Numbered from the stretch's first letter, positions 23,155-33,896 are shown. The stretch is DNA of 64,000 bases from Diogma glabrata (GCA_963693315.1 OY856187.1:391369269-391433268), one strand, 5' to 3'. The notes: a model not told the origin generated them from the letters alone. Program-made: numbers and translations.

Positions 23155-25217
23155 TTAAATTCAATTCCTTTTTTTAAAAGCTTGGTCAAAGGATGAGCAA
23201 TATGGGAAAAATGAGGGATAAATCGCCTGTAGTAACCCGCGAATCCCAAAAAAGATTTGACTTCCTTTACTGATTTCGGAATGGGATATTTTGTTACTGC
23301 ATCGATTTTCTTTGGATCTGGCATAATACCATCCTTACTTACTATATGTCCCAAAAAAGAAACTTCCTTATGTAAAAAATGACACTTATTCGAATTCAAT
23401 TTGAGATTGTGTTGACGTAAACATTTGAAAACTTCTAACAACTTTTCGTTGTGATCTTTTAAATTGCAACCATAAATGATAATATCGTCTAAATAGACTA
23501 AACATTTGATGCCACAGAGGCCAGACAAGACCATATTCATCAGTCTTTGAAAAGTTGATGGGCCTCCTTTCAAACCCTGAGGCATACGTACGAACTGATA
23601 ATGTCCGCTGTATGTACTGAAAGCAGCCTTTTCTCTATCTTTGGGATCAAGTAACACCTGGTGATATCCATTGGCCATATCTAAAGTAGAAAAATAGATA
23701 GATTTTCCTAATTGGTCCAAAATATCTACAACATTTGGTAGAGGAAAAACATTATCGTCAGTTATTTCGTTTAAACGTCGGAAATCAATAACTACTCGCC
23801 AACGCTTAACTTCTGAGTTATCAGATTTTTTTGGAATAATGAGCAAAGGGAAGTTCCATGGACTACTAGAGGGTTCTATTATTTTATCTTTGAGCATTTG
23901 CTTAACTTGTAAGTCAACTTCCTTTCTCGTTGCTTCCGGTAATCTATATGGTTTTATGTATATTGGTTTAGTATTAGATTTTGTAGGAATTGTGTGGGTA
24001 ATTGTATCAGTAGTGCTTAATTTATCATTCTCCATTAAAAATATATCATTAAATTCCCTACAAAGTTTTAGTACCGAATTTTTTTCTTCTATATTCAAAT
24101 GATCAACCAGAATAGTTGATTCTAATTCTTCTAATCTGTTTGTAATATTATTTTCCCAAGATCCGAAATTAAAAATTTTAAAATTATCAAGCGTTTCTAA
24201 ATCTAAACTATTAGAGTGAAATTGAAATTCAGTCTCGGTTGTATTTATTACAGATGTGGAAGCAAAATTGTTTTTAATTGTTATAAGTGAATTAGCCAAA
24301 TAAATTCCTGTAGCTACCTCATTTGATTTACAAAAATAATCTCCATCCAGTTTAGATGTGAAGTAGATTTTGATCAATTTTTCAGATCTTGCAGGGATAA
24401 GGCTTGATTCCAAATCACATGTTTTTAAATTGAACGAATAAATATTTTTGTTACATGGAATATCTACTACATTTTTTGAATAATCTATGATACACTGGTT
24501 ATTTTTTAAAAAATCTTTACCAAGTATTCCATCACAAGGTACTGGAAGAGTGTCAGGCACGATTTGCAACTCAAGAGAAATTGAGTCATGAAAAGGTAAA
24601 AGTAACTTGGATGGACAACTTGCTAACGTTTCAATAACTTCATTTGATATCCCCTTAATTCTACATTTCCTTTGAGGGTAACACAAGGCCTCGTCATGTA
24701 ATTTCCCTTTCTTTAGTATACTTAATGAAGCACCTGTGTCAATCAACATGTTAAGAGGATTGGAACTACCTTGCACATCAATCATGACAGCTACACAGTC
24801 ATGCATATTATTGCATAATGAAATTGTGTAAGTATCATGAACAAAATTTTTTGAAAAAATGTTAAGAAAATTGTTCATCAATGATTTTGAAAACGGATAA
24901 ACAATTATAAGAAAGAATAGAAAAATAACATGCGCAGATTTAATAAGAAATGGAAAACGCATTGCTGAAAAGAATATTAAAATAATTAATACATAGAAAA
25001 AAGAATTCGAGTTCCATAAAGATAATAAGATTTCTGCTTTGTTAAAGTAATCTTTAGCTAATTGATGAGCCAACAAAAGAGGTTTATTTAAGTGTTCATT
25101 AGCAGTAATTATAAAATTTGAAAATTCTTTAGAGCATTGCGTATTTAAAAATCCTTGGCTCGAACAGCAATGTTCAATTTCGAAAGATCGAACCGACTGC
25201 AGTTTTCCGTAGTTTTA
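23055..25217 (-). CDS. Gypsy Pol, first part: protease and reverse transcriptase
   Basis: The frame is open from about 25217 and overlaps the end of gag by about 70 nt in the -1 register, the usual arrangement for frameshift-made Gag-Pol. Numbering from the TTG at 25076, the protease active site is D113 in LIDTGAS with ILGKDFL downstream. RT follows: WRVVIDFRRLN, D466 in STLDMANGYHQ, MPQGLKGGPSTFQ, VYLDD at 527-531 and SFLGHIVSKDG. The reading turns to nonsense after LLKKGIEFKWELF, where the next frame takes over. Residues 20-65 are strongly hydrophobic and Phe/Ile-rich, which is unusual before a retroviral-type protease. Confidence 0.95.
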
Positions 25218-26413
25218 TTTTCACTGACAATATTTAAACTTGCTTTAGAAACTTGCTCATTATTGCTATATGCAAGTTTTTTTGAATCAACAGACTTCTT
25301 TTTAAAACAATCATTTATATGATGCCCCGACTTTTTACAATATGCGCAGCTAATAGACAATTTATTTGAAGGTATATTTGTTTTAAAATTTGACTGACAA
25401 TTATCTATTGGAGTACCTAAACTGTTCTGGTTACTAGAATTATTCGAAATATCGCTTGAAACTGATTTATTTGAGCGCAGACGAAAACACCGATCAGCAG
25501 AGTGACCATCTCTTTTACAAAACTGACACTTTATAAGCTCATTATTAACTAGATTTTGATGCCTCTTACTTAATATTTCTTCTTCTAATGCTTTTACAAT
25601 CGAATAATTTAAAGTTTGACAACTTTTGGCTTTAACAATTAATCTAATTTTACCGTTGAGACCTTCTTGGAATGCGGACAAGGCTGTGTTAGAATTAAGA
25701 AGCTCTACAATTTTTTCCGAACCAGCGCCAGCACTGGTTATACAAATATCATTTAATTCAGATAAAAGTAGTTGAACACGACCACCAAAAGAACGTACAT
25801 CTTCGTTTGGTAATTGACGAATATTATTTAATGCTTGGGAAACTTGATGATATGAACGAATTTCGGTATATCTAGTTTTCAAATCTCTTTTTAAGGATTC
25901 CCAATCATTATAAGTATTATGTTTAACAGTATTATCATAAGCTTTTCCTGTAAGTAACTTTTTCATTAACCCTATGAATTTTGGAATCTCAGTTGCTTTT
26001 AAGTCGTCATGGACTATATCACAACAGGCCAAAAATTTATGCAACTTTGATGGAGTACCATCAAATGTGTCGATAATATTAATTGCATCGCTAATACTCA
26101 AATTATTTCCCGCCATTTCTAATGTAGTTGATATACCAATATTATTTGTTTCAACACTTTGATTTGATACGGAAACGATTTCAGAATGTTTGTCAAACAC
26201 GTTTTGATTGTTTATATTTAAATTATCATCAAAATAATCAGAATGTTCACTAGAACTATCGCTTAAAACAGTTTGAATTAAATTGCTATCTAAATTTGAT
26301 TCTTGATTATTTGTTATATGTTTAGATTTATTTCTTGTTGCTAATTTACGTAAATTATAAGATTCAGTTATTTCAGTCTGTCTTAAGTTTTTATTCAGAT
26401 TATCTGACATCAA
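25145..26413 (-). CDS. Gypsy Gag with two zinc knuckles
   Basis: 422 residues from the ATG at 26413. A disordered N-terminus is followed by a capsid-like region (residues 105-290; IDTFDGTPSKLHKFLACCD is the typical Gag entry). Two CCHC knuckles follow: CQFCKRDGHSADRC (296-309) and CAYCKKSGHHINDC (356-369). The stop codon follows AVRAKDF, on a short T run where the pol frame overlaps. Confidence 0.94.
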   Translation of the reverse strand: MMSDNLNKNLRQTEITESYNLRKLATRNKSKHITNNQESNLDSNLIQTVLSDSSSEHSDYFDDNLNINNQNVFDKHSEIVSVSNQSVETNNIGISTTLEMAGNNLSISDAINIIDTFDGTPSKLHKFLACCDIVHDDLKATEIPKFIGLMKKLLTGKAYDNTVKHNTYNDWESLKRDLKTRYTEIRSYHQVSQALNNIRQLPNEDVRSFGGRVQLLLSELNDICITSAGAGSEKIVELLNSNTALSAFQEGLNGKIRLIVKAKSCQTLNYSIVKALEEEILSKRHQNLVNNELIKCQFCKRDGHSADRCFRLRSNKSVSSDISNNSSNQNSLGTPIDNCQSNFKTNIPSNKLSISCAYCKKSGHHINDCFKKKSVDSKKLAYSNNEQVSKASLNIVSENKTTENCSRFDLSKLNIAVRAKDF

Positions 26414-27422
26414 TAAAAATTTTTTTTCTTTAATTCAAACTTGATTATAGTTTGATTTATTAATAAATCATATACGAAGACACTTAATACTTATTTTATT
26501 CAAAAATGGTTTCAAAACTAGTACACTTAGTTATTTTATATATTTATTATATATATTATTGTTTGCCAAAACAAAAAAAATCAATTAAATAAGTATTCAC
26601 TCACCAATTACAAAATTTTATGTAGAAGAATATTTTTCACTGTTTTACTACGATTTGATTTGAATAAATTTTAATTATTAACTAATATAAAAAATTAGTC
26701 ATAAAAATCCATGCAATCAAAAAAAAATGAAAACATTTTTTTTACAGTACACTATTATTTAAATTGAACTTTAAAATATATAAATTTGATTAAAAATTTT
26801 TTTATGGAAATTTAATTTTATTTTATGCGTTTACCGCTTTACTATATTTTACTGTACTAATATTTACTATTATACAATTTTTATATTCTATTGTGCATGT
26901 AAGATATTATGCATGCAGAATTTATGCACGTGTCTACTTATTTTTTTCAAGAGAATATTAATGAGAATATGTCTCGAAGAATATTAAAAAAATACTAATT
27001 ATATAATAATTTTAATTATTTATACCTGTTCACTGATCTTGCAGATGAGATATATGTGTTTGGATGAATTTATAACTGGAATTATTTGCATGTGTGTATT
27101 GATGATTTAAATCTTGATGAATAATTGTTTGGATGAATTTATAACTGGAATTATTTGCACGTGTGTATTGATGATTTAAATCTTGATGAATAATTGTTTG
27201 GATGAATGGATTGATGAATTTGAGTTGTAATTTTTGTTGTTGATGAAATTAATTGATGATAAGATGAGAACGTATAAAAATTTGACTTCATTTGATTAAT
27301 TTACTGCTTTATGCTGATTGTTGGTATTAATTGGTTTTTAATGTGATGTTAACATGTGCTTCCTTTGAAAAATCGTATGATATTTTTTTCAAAAAGAAAT
27401 AACGTTTGCTGATTATTTTCTT

Positions 27423-27440
27423 TTTTACCGCTGTCACCAA
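27423..27440 (-). other. Gypsy primer-binding site
   Basis: TTGGTGACAGCGGTAAA on the coding strand starts at the first base after the 5' LTR. TGG at the start fits the CCA end of a tRNA. I cannot say which tRNA. Confidence 0.55.
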
Positions 27441-27685
27441 TGTTATGATAACACCAATGTTATCATGTTGTCAATGTTATATGTACCAATGTTACTTGAT
27501 AGTTTAATCCAAAAAATGATGTAATTTATTAATACTTGCTTGCTTGATAGCTCAATCCAAAGTGATTTTATTTATCCTCTCAATAATCCAATACAATAAT
27601 AAAAATACTTAAATCTAGTACAATAGAAAAATCTACTACATATTAATAATATATTAATGAAATGATGTAAGGGTGCTTCATAACA
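27441..27685 (-). repeat. Gypsy 5' LTR
   Basis: Identical in length and sequence to the copy at 20901-21145. Confidence 0.96.
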
Positions 27686-28040
27686 GTGACACGATACTAG
27701 CTGTTCAATTGGAAAATATTTCTTCAAGTTGATTGATGAACAGTGATGATTTTTTCAAGTTGAACACGAAAATGTTGATGCGCAATTCGTAGAAAAATGA
27801 AATGTGAATCGCCAAAACGATGATCATTAACATTAAATTACACTTTTATGTTTTTTAGTTTTCAGCAAAACGTTTTTCAACTGATGATTACACGAACAGA
27901 ATATTCCAGAAAACGTTTGAATGTTTTGTTTTTTGTAAAGTTTTTACACGTTCTTGCCTAAACGTTCTGGAAATTGAATTTTGTTTTGTAATCGATTGAT
28001 CGAAAAATCAAAAAAGTATTTTTGATATTCTTTTTATCTG

Positions 28041-28053
28041 GGTTGAAGGACCA
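28041..28053 (-). other. BEL primer-binding site
   Basis: TGGTCCTTCAACC lies six bases inside the 5' LTR edge on the coding strand. TGGTCCTTC is a common start of BEL-type internal regions. Confidence 0.5.
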
Positions 28054-28059
28054 GAATTA

Positions 28060-28344
28060 TATTGTGGACTGTATTATTTTTATTATGCTGGTTCTGTTTC
28101 CTTCGTTTAACTTTTTATTAAACGTTTTAATAAAAGAAATTTAAAATTTTTAAATTCTTAACAAAAGTTTATTACGATGTTTCGTTCCAAAAGTATAGAA
28201 GAGAATACAATAAAATACCAAAATAACAATCAGCAAACTAAAAGTAGGAAATGTTTACTTAGATTAAAAAAGTTAGAATTCAAATTCAAAAATTAAAATG
28301 TACAAAAACACTTCCACTCTCATATTCCATTCCAAATGTTAACA
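28060..28344 (-). repeat. BEL/Pao 5' LTR
   Basis: Matches 16152-16436 throughout except for one base at the inner end (coding-strand end ATA instead of ACA). Confidence 0.93.
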
Positions 28345-28361
28345 ATTTAACCGCACAGAAA

Positions 28362-28963
28362 ATGGTTCAAATTTATTGCAGGTGTTAAAATATGAAATGT
28401 TTAATTTATTAGATCCACATTTAGTACAGGATTATTAACTTAATAAAAAAACACATGTGAATTTTTCATATACCAAACTTTAAAAAATCGTAAGAAAAAA
28501 TCCATATTGAATTACTGACTTTTTATTTCTCAATTTCATAGCTGCATATGTTTACTTTAAAACTTGTGAAAAACAAAAAAAAAAAAAGCCTACTTTTTGA
28601 GATATGAGCTTTGATGTAAACCAAGGTTTTACGCGCCGCCTAGCGGAAAAGAGAAAAGTTATTAATTTTAAACTTACTTATTTCAATTATTCAATTATTT
28701 TCCTTTTTACTTGCAAAAATATACGTAAGTCGGATGAAATTTGTGGCACCTATTCACAAAACATTGCCACCATTACCAAAAACTACGTGAAAAAGCCTCA
28801 AAATTCAACCGCGCATAACTCCGATTCAGAGTACTCAAAAAATAAAAGCAGAAATCACTTTTTTCCTTTTGTCAATGCCAACAATATATCAAAATTTCAG
28901 ATTTTTTAAAAATCAAAAATTTAAAAATCAACAAAAAAATGTACGTTTTCAAAATAATAGCCC
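28362..28963. repeat. Right terminal inverted repeat of the 600-bp-TIR transposon
   Basis: Inverted partner of 13903-14505. The BEL element inserted only about 12 bp from its inner edge. Contains the plus-strand copy of the shared open frame (28604-28909). Confidence 0.88.
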
Positions 28964-29370
28964 ATATCAAAACTATATGTATTTGAATTAAACACATAAT
29001 GATGTTACAAATTTTATCATCTACCTATGGATGTGACAAAGCCGCGTACTTTGGTACCTGCTATTGGCAAATCAATTAACGTGAGATGTCGTATACTACT
29101 AACAATGGCAGTAAGATATCACTTATATTAAGGGGATAAGTGATGTTTTAGGGGTGCTGACGCATGTAATTTTTTCAATCAACGATAGTACCCTTAGTCT
29201 TAGTTATGGAATATTCTTTGACGATAACGCTCTATTTTTTTTTAAATAAAATGTGTTGGGTAGTAGGAATTACAATGTGTGCCACAACAACACATAAGAA
29301 CCTTTTAAGAAAAAGGTCCCATAACAACATACGTTCAAAGGTGTTGATGGACGTAATTTTTTTCATTTTT
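28964..29370 (+). repeat. Helitron-related repeat, copy B (right part)
   Basis: Matches 7720-8065 in the same orientation (boxes GCGTACTTTGGTACCTGCTATTGGC and TTAGGGGTGCTGACGC against slightly different bases there). Together with 13868-13902 it forms the target into which the 600-bp-TIR transposon inserted. Confidence 0.8.
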
Positions 29371-29755
29371 TAAAAGAATGAACTTCTTGCTTGCTCGAAC
29401 AAATGAGCTTCCACATAACTATTATATACGCTGGCTTGAGGTAAACAATGCGTTATATGATTTGGTATATGCTTCTAGCACTAAGATAATTAGGAACCTA
29501 ATTATAGCTTTGTTTCTGCAAATTTGAAAAAAAAGTATATTGTTTTTATTTCCTCCATCCTATCATGAAATATTGCCCTATGTCGTACATTATTATGTGA
29601 AAGGATTTATTATTAAGTTTTCCATTCTTTAAGAAGAATATATACAAAAAAAAGAAATTTGCGTCCATCAACGTCTTAAAAAGCATTATGTTGTAGAATC
29701 TAGGTCTTTAAAGGTTTTTATGTGTGGTTGTGACACACATTGTAATTTAAAATAT
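29278..29755. repeat. Inverted repeat with arms of about 90 bp
   Basis: The arm 29278-29362 (CACAACAACACATAAGAACC, then GTGTTGATGGACG) pairs imperfectly with 29660-29745 (GCGTCCATCAACG, then TTTATGTGTGGTTGTG). A loop of about 300 bp lies between them with no ORF. Confidence 0.7.
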
Positions 29756-29774
29756 GTCACATATTTTGAAATTG

Positions 29775-30127
29775 CACAAACTTTTTTGAACTTCGGTGAA
29801 AAAGATGATGAACAATGTCATTGAAGCTACAATTTTGAGTGGAAAATTCGAAGAGGAAGATGTAGTGTTGCCATGACAGACAGGCCACACATTTCAATGA
29901 TCCCAACAGATTCAAACGTTTAGTTTCCAGTGCAACTCGCTTTTGCAATTACCATTAACAAAGCACACGAACAGTTACTGTAAGTATGTGGACTAGATTT
30001 GGAGAATCCGTTCTTCTCACATAGACAACTGTATGTGGCTGGCGCGTTAGGAAAACCTTCTGATTTATTCGTGTACGCACCAGACGGAAAAATAAAAAAT
30101 ATAGTGTCCCCACAAGTACTCGAATAA
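29775..30127 (+). pseudogene. Helitron helicase (Pif1-like) C-terminal fragment, frameshifted
   Basis: Read across several frames, the segment gives MMNNVIEATILSGKFEEEDV, then PMIPTDS, then LAFAITINKA, then CGLDLENPFFSH-QLYVA, then GKPSDLFVYAPDGKIKNIV. These are motif V-VI and the tail of Helitron Rep-Hel helicases (consensus L-FAMTINKAQGQ, FSHGQLYVACSR). The GQ of the motif is changed and there are stops and frame breaks. It ends about 650 bp before the CTAG terminus. Confidence 0.78.
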
Positions 30128-30689
30128 ATAAATAGAATTAAAACGACATTTTGAAATTCGTTCTATATTAAAATAAATAAGTGGCAATAAAAATGACACA
30201 ATGTAAATTTAATGTTATCTTTACGAGTTTTTACGAGTTTTCTTTCTTATGAGATAGCGGCAATATGCGACCGATGTTAAATAAACAAAACTTTTACGCT
30301 ATTTGGTGTAAAAAATAAAATTTTGAGAGATTTTGTAAGTGATTAAGATCAAAGTAATGCACTTGAATTTTGCAAATTGGCAGCATTTTTTATTTTCTCT
30401 CAGAAAAACTCCATTTAGAACAGTTTTCGTGTCGGGTACAAATACAATGCATGAGCACTGTGAACATTTGTGAATCTATGTTGTTCTGTATAATGTTCTA
30501 TATAGAGATGAGTGATGACACACCTCTACTAATTCAACAAGTCATTTAAATTTTTTTATAGCTTACTCGAAAACTTATTTGACCGCCAATTTTTCATATA
30601 TCCGAACTAATGAGCTAAAGTACTGATTATTTTTCATTCATATTTTTAAAAAGAAAAACTGAAAATTACGCTATCATTTCTCATTACCA

Positions 30690-30777
30690 CTTTTTGAAAT
30701 CATTGCTACTACGTCAACAAAATGTCTGTGCACCAACTTTATTTATAAGCGTAGCAAAGCACTCCGGGTCCTGCTAG
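30690..30777 (+). mobile_element. Helitron 3' terminus
   Basis: TTATTTATAAGCGTAGCAAAG, then CACTCCGGGTCCTGCTAG, then T. The other copies (31301, 31601, 58634) show the short GCGTA/TACGC hairpin about 12 bp before CTAG more clearly. Confidence 0.75.
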
Positions 30778-31300
30778 TAAGCAATAAAAAATATGTTTAC
30801 TACGATTTTTTTTGTTAAATTTTATTCAACTAACCCTATTTCTCGCTAAAACAACATAAGTCAAGAACTGTTTTTCAGGTTTTTTTCATTATTTCTATTA
30901 ATAAATTGTAAAGGTTATTCGCTATTTTAATTTTTTACCACTCAAAAATACTAAATTAAACATAAAAAAGTCCTTTAAAACTCATTTGTTTGTGCATGAA
31001 AAAGTTTTTATTGATTTCTGAAAAATTCTAATTGAGTGACTTATGAGGTTTTTGAAATGACCGATTCAATTGGTTTCTGCTTCTACTTGGTCTCTACCTG
31101 GTTTCTATGCATATTAATAAAACTTTTGAATATGTCTACCCTAGTTTCAAAAGCACGCTTCACCACTGGGTTTTTGACCTTTCCAAATTTTTTAAAAATT
31201 GTAAAAGAATTTGCAAAATCCAAGGGCCAAACTATAGAGGGATATACAAGAAAGATTTCCACCAAATTTCAAGTGAATCGTTCGAGCGGAACTATAGATG
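30778..31300. other. Non-coding AT-rich DNA between Helitron ends
   Basis: No conserved ORF is seen. The open frames here are short, overlap on both strands and resemble no family I know. Confidence 0.4.
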
Positions 31301-31601
31301 CTAGGAGGGCCCGGCGTGCTTCGCTACGCTTATAAATAAAGTTTTTGCGTAGACATTTTGTTGACGTAGATGCAATGATTTCAAAAAGTGGTAATGAGAA
31401 ATGATCGCTAATTTTTCATATATCCGAACTGATTAGCTAGAGTTCTGATTATTTTTCATTCATATATTTAAAAAGAAAAATTAAAAATTATTTCCTAGCA
31501 TATCTCATTACCACTTTTTGAAATCATTGCTTCTACGTCAACAAAATGTCAACGCAAAAACTTTATTTATAAGCGTAGCGAAGCACGCTGGGCCCTCCTA
31601 G
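31301..31601. repeat. Foldback made of two head-to-head Helitron 3' ends
   Basis: CTAGGAGGGCCCGGCGTGC starts at 31301, and its inverted partner GCACGCTGGGCCCTCCTAG ends at 31601. The arms, about 105-120 bp, include GCGAAGCACGC hairpin strings, TTTATTTATAAG and the CATTACCACTTTTTGAAATC box found before the end at 30777. Symmetry runs a few bases past CTAG on both sides (ATAGAT / ATCTAT). Confidence 0.85.
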
Positions 31602-31606
31602 TATCT

Positions 31607-32000
31607 ATTATCAAGAAATGCACCACGTACATCAACACTCATACCATTATCACGTCGATGATACAAAGGATAACCATTCACAGATTCTTTAGTATTTTCA
31701 GAAAAAGGTTTTGGAAAATTCTTACTACATTTTCAATCTCTCATACTAACAGGATTTAGAGCACCACATGGTCCAAGCATCATATGACGTTTCCCATATT
31801 CATGTAATTTAGGAAAAAGAATAGGACCAGATATTTCAGTACATACAAATTTATGAATCATTTCATTTCCATCAATTCTATCTTCATCTGACAAATTTAA
31901 CAAATACATCAGCAGTAACATTCTCAGGTCTTTCACAAAATTCATGCATTGGTTTAAGAGAACGAACAAATCTCACGCATAAGAAAAACATCACATACAT
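31607..32000 (-). pseudogene. Helitron Rep-domain fragment
   Basis: In the minus frame from about 31969: IHKFVCTEISGPILFP, then HEYGKRHMMLGPCGALNP. After a stop comes CSKNFPKPF, then NGYPLYHRRDNGMSVDV, then AFLDNR. These match the conserved KTHMIHGPCG, GYP-Y-RRD-G and LDNR boxes of Helitron replication initiators. Stops and lost Cys residues show that it is dead. It is cut at 31607 by the foldback. The catalytic HUH/two-Tyr part is not present. Confidence 0.82.
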
Positions 32001-32325
32001 TGGCATTTCTAAAAATTAAAATGAAGAACAGAACAAAATTATTCACTTGCATTCAGGTCAGTGTACATAAGAAAACTAAAAAATAAAATACAATCAGCAC
32101 TGCATCATCTGACAGGTTTAACAAACACATCAGCAGTAACATTCTCAGGTCTTTCACAAAATTCATGTATTGGTTTAAGAGAATGAACAAATCTCACGCA
32201 TAAGAAAAACATCACATACATTGGCATTTCTAAAAATTAAAATGAAGAACAGAACAAAATTATTCACATACATTCACGTCAGTGTACATAAGAAAATTAA
32301 AAAATAAAATACAACTTGTAAATAC
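31885..32325. repeat. 221-bp tandem duplication
   Basis: The segment starting CTGACAAATTTAACAAATAC at 31889 repeats from 32110 with few changes (shared CAGCAGTAACATTCTCAGG and GTCAGTGTACATAAGAAAA). The first copy includes the 5' part of the Helitron Rep fragment, so the duplication arose from Helitron sequence. Confidence 0.85.
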
Positions 32326-33896
32326 ACTGAAATTTGATTAGAATATCTATTTTACTAATATACTACGCATACGATACGTTTATTACTACGCACTACCAAA
32401 GAATATATAAAAAAGAAAATATAAAAAAATAAATTTCATCATTCATAAAATCAACATTATTACGCATATAATCTCTTTTATTCCGACGACTCGATCTAAC
32501 CTTCCATATACGAAGACATAAGAAGACTAAAATGAAATTCCATCTACCAAAGAATATATAAAAAAGAAAATATAAAACAATAAAATAAATTTTTAAGTTT
32601 TAAATTTAATTTCGTTTTTGTATGTATGTAAACTTATAATGCATATTGTTGCAAAACCCTGCTTCATTGCAACTTTTTTTTTGTAAATTTTTTTTTTCTA
32701 ATTATCCAAACACAATATCAAATAAAAAAGAAATTCTGAAATAATTTGATTTTTGAAAAAAAAGAAATGTTGGTTGTCGAATTAGGTCGTGCTTTGGTCA
32801 AGTTAAAAATGGATTTATTTTTGGTTTTGATTTGTTGCGATTAATTAATTACTTTTTGTTGAATAAGATTATTATTATGTTAGTTGAATAGTGATAAATT
32901 TAAAATCATAAAAAAAATATTTTTAATGTTTGTGATGTCCTATTAATTAAATCCTACAAAACTGAAAATATTTATATCGGGAAATATTATTAACTGTTTA
33001 ATTCATTGGTGTTTATGTGAAAATATGATTTCCGTTTAAAATAGAATAAAATCTGCAATATGTATTCATATCGGAAAAATATCAATCCTAAGATCGATAT
33101 TCCGTTAGTGTTGATTAACCAATAATCATTATAGTGAAAATATGATTTCAACTACATAAAAGGTACTGTTTTATTATATCATTTTTTTATGTCGAATTTT
33201 GTTTGGATTTGTTTGAATGGACATAGGAAACAGTTTAATCAGAAAACTTTATTGAAGAACAAATCAGTCTAAAAGTAATATCTCTTAAGAAAATAATTTA
33301 TCTAAATCGATCTAGTGATTAGGTTAATTGAATAAAAAGGCGGGTAGAATGTTTAATTAGTGGAAGGGAAAATAATGGACACATGGATGATGACGGTAGC
33401 ATCAACCGTTAACCACAGTTAACAGTTAAATAATTATACTCATATTGAAATAATCATACTAAATCATTTGTGACGTAGAAAACAGCTAAATAATAGGATA
33501 TTGAATTTTTTTGGATATTGGACATTAGATATTGAAATATTGATTTTTATCGAAGCAAAAGATGTTAATATAGGAGGAAAACCGTCAGGTGTAGATATTC
33601 CAATGGGAATATTGGATCATTTTTGGTTTTTTTGATTAGTGGAAGATGCTAACAGAGGGTGTTTGTACTTGAATCATATATTAAAAAAAAATGTTCAATT
33701 TTAGAATATTTTGTACATTTTAAAATCTAAAGCAAAACAGTTTTAGTGGAAATTACTATCAATGTGACAATTAAACGCTATAGAAATATATACACGAAAA
33801 AAATATTTATGTGTTTGTGTTGTCTATTACATTCTAATTAATTAAGATTACTATGTTTAAAAACTTTGGTGATGGTAAGTAGTTTTAAGTATCAAT
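32326..33896. other. AT-rich, no gene; one short direct repeat
   Basis: ACCAAAGAATATATAAAAAA and following bases occur at 32396-32430 and 32557-32591. GTGAAAATATGATTTC occurs at about 33016 and 33136. Nothing else is supported. Confidence 0.5.

Larger units (their letters stand above)
20901..27685 (-). mobile_element. Ty3/Gypsy LTR retrotransposon with identical LTRs
   Basis: The 245-bp LTRs (20901-21145 and 27441-27685) are identical at every base I compared. They begin TGTTATGATAACACC and end GGTGCTTCATAACA. GTGA flanks both sides (20897-20900 and 27686-27689), a 4-bp target duplication inside the BEL leader. On the minus strand the order is gag, protease, RT, RNase H, integrase, which is the Ty3/Gypsy order. 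There is no env-like ORF between integrase and the 3' LTR. The integrase resembles the 412/mdg1 type of insect elements. It is the youngest insertion in the nest. Confidence 0.97.
16152..28344 (-). mobile_element. BEL/Pao LTR retrotransposon, carrying a nested Gypsy element
   Basis: Two 285-bp LTRs (16152-16436 and 28060-28344) are flanked by ATTTA on both sides (16147-16151 and 28345-28349), the 5-bp duplication typical of BEL/Pao. By eye the LTRs differ only at the second base of the outer left edge (TG versus TA), so insertion is recent. The coding strand is minus, so the right LTR is the 5' LTR. Gag-pol is broken and much of the integrase is missing. The Gypsy element sits in the untranslated leader, between the primer site and gag. 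Confidence 0.95.
13903..28963. mobile_element. DNA transposon with about 600-bp TIRs, interrupted by a BEL element
   Basis: The outer ends are exact inverted matches (GGGCTATTATTTTGAAAACG at 13903; its complement ends at 28963), and the arms match for about 600 bp. The flanks are ATAT on both sides (13899-13902 and 28964-28967), a 4-bp target duplication supported by the Helitron paralogue. Removing the BEL element and one ATTTA leaves an element of about 2.9 kb with one small spliced gene (14752-15777, minus). Four-bp duplications occur in superfamilies such as Sola and Chapaev. I do not assign one, since no catalytic core is present. Confidence 0.82.
13576..30777 (+). mobile_element. Helitron (outermost host of the nested insertions)
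   Basis: The 5' part (13576-13902) starts TCTCAATAATTTATATATAT, followed by GAAAGTATGTATGTTTGTC, typical of Helitron 5' ends. The 3' part (28964-30777) contains a decayed helicase fragment and ends GGGTCCTGCTAG at 30777, followed by T, the Helitron CTAG/T boundary. The two parts are joined by comparison with the uninterrupted relative at 7365-8065, which runs across the junction. Without the insertion the element would be about 2.1 kb and non-autonomous. The 5' boundary is an inference from the TC start. Confidence 0.6.

Noticed and set aside
31036..31335. 99-codon plus-strand frame before the Helitron foldback
   Set aside because: Overlapping frames are open on both strands, the end lies in Helitron terminal sequence, and nothing resembles a known protein.
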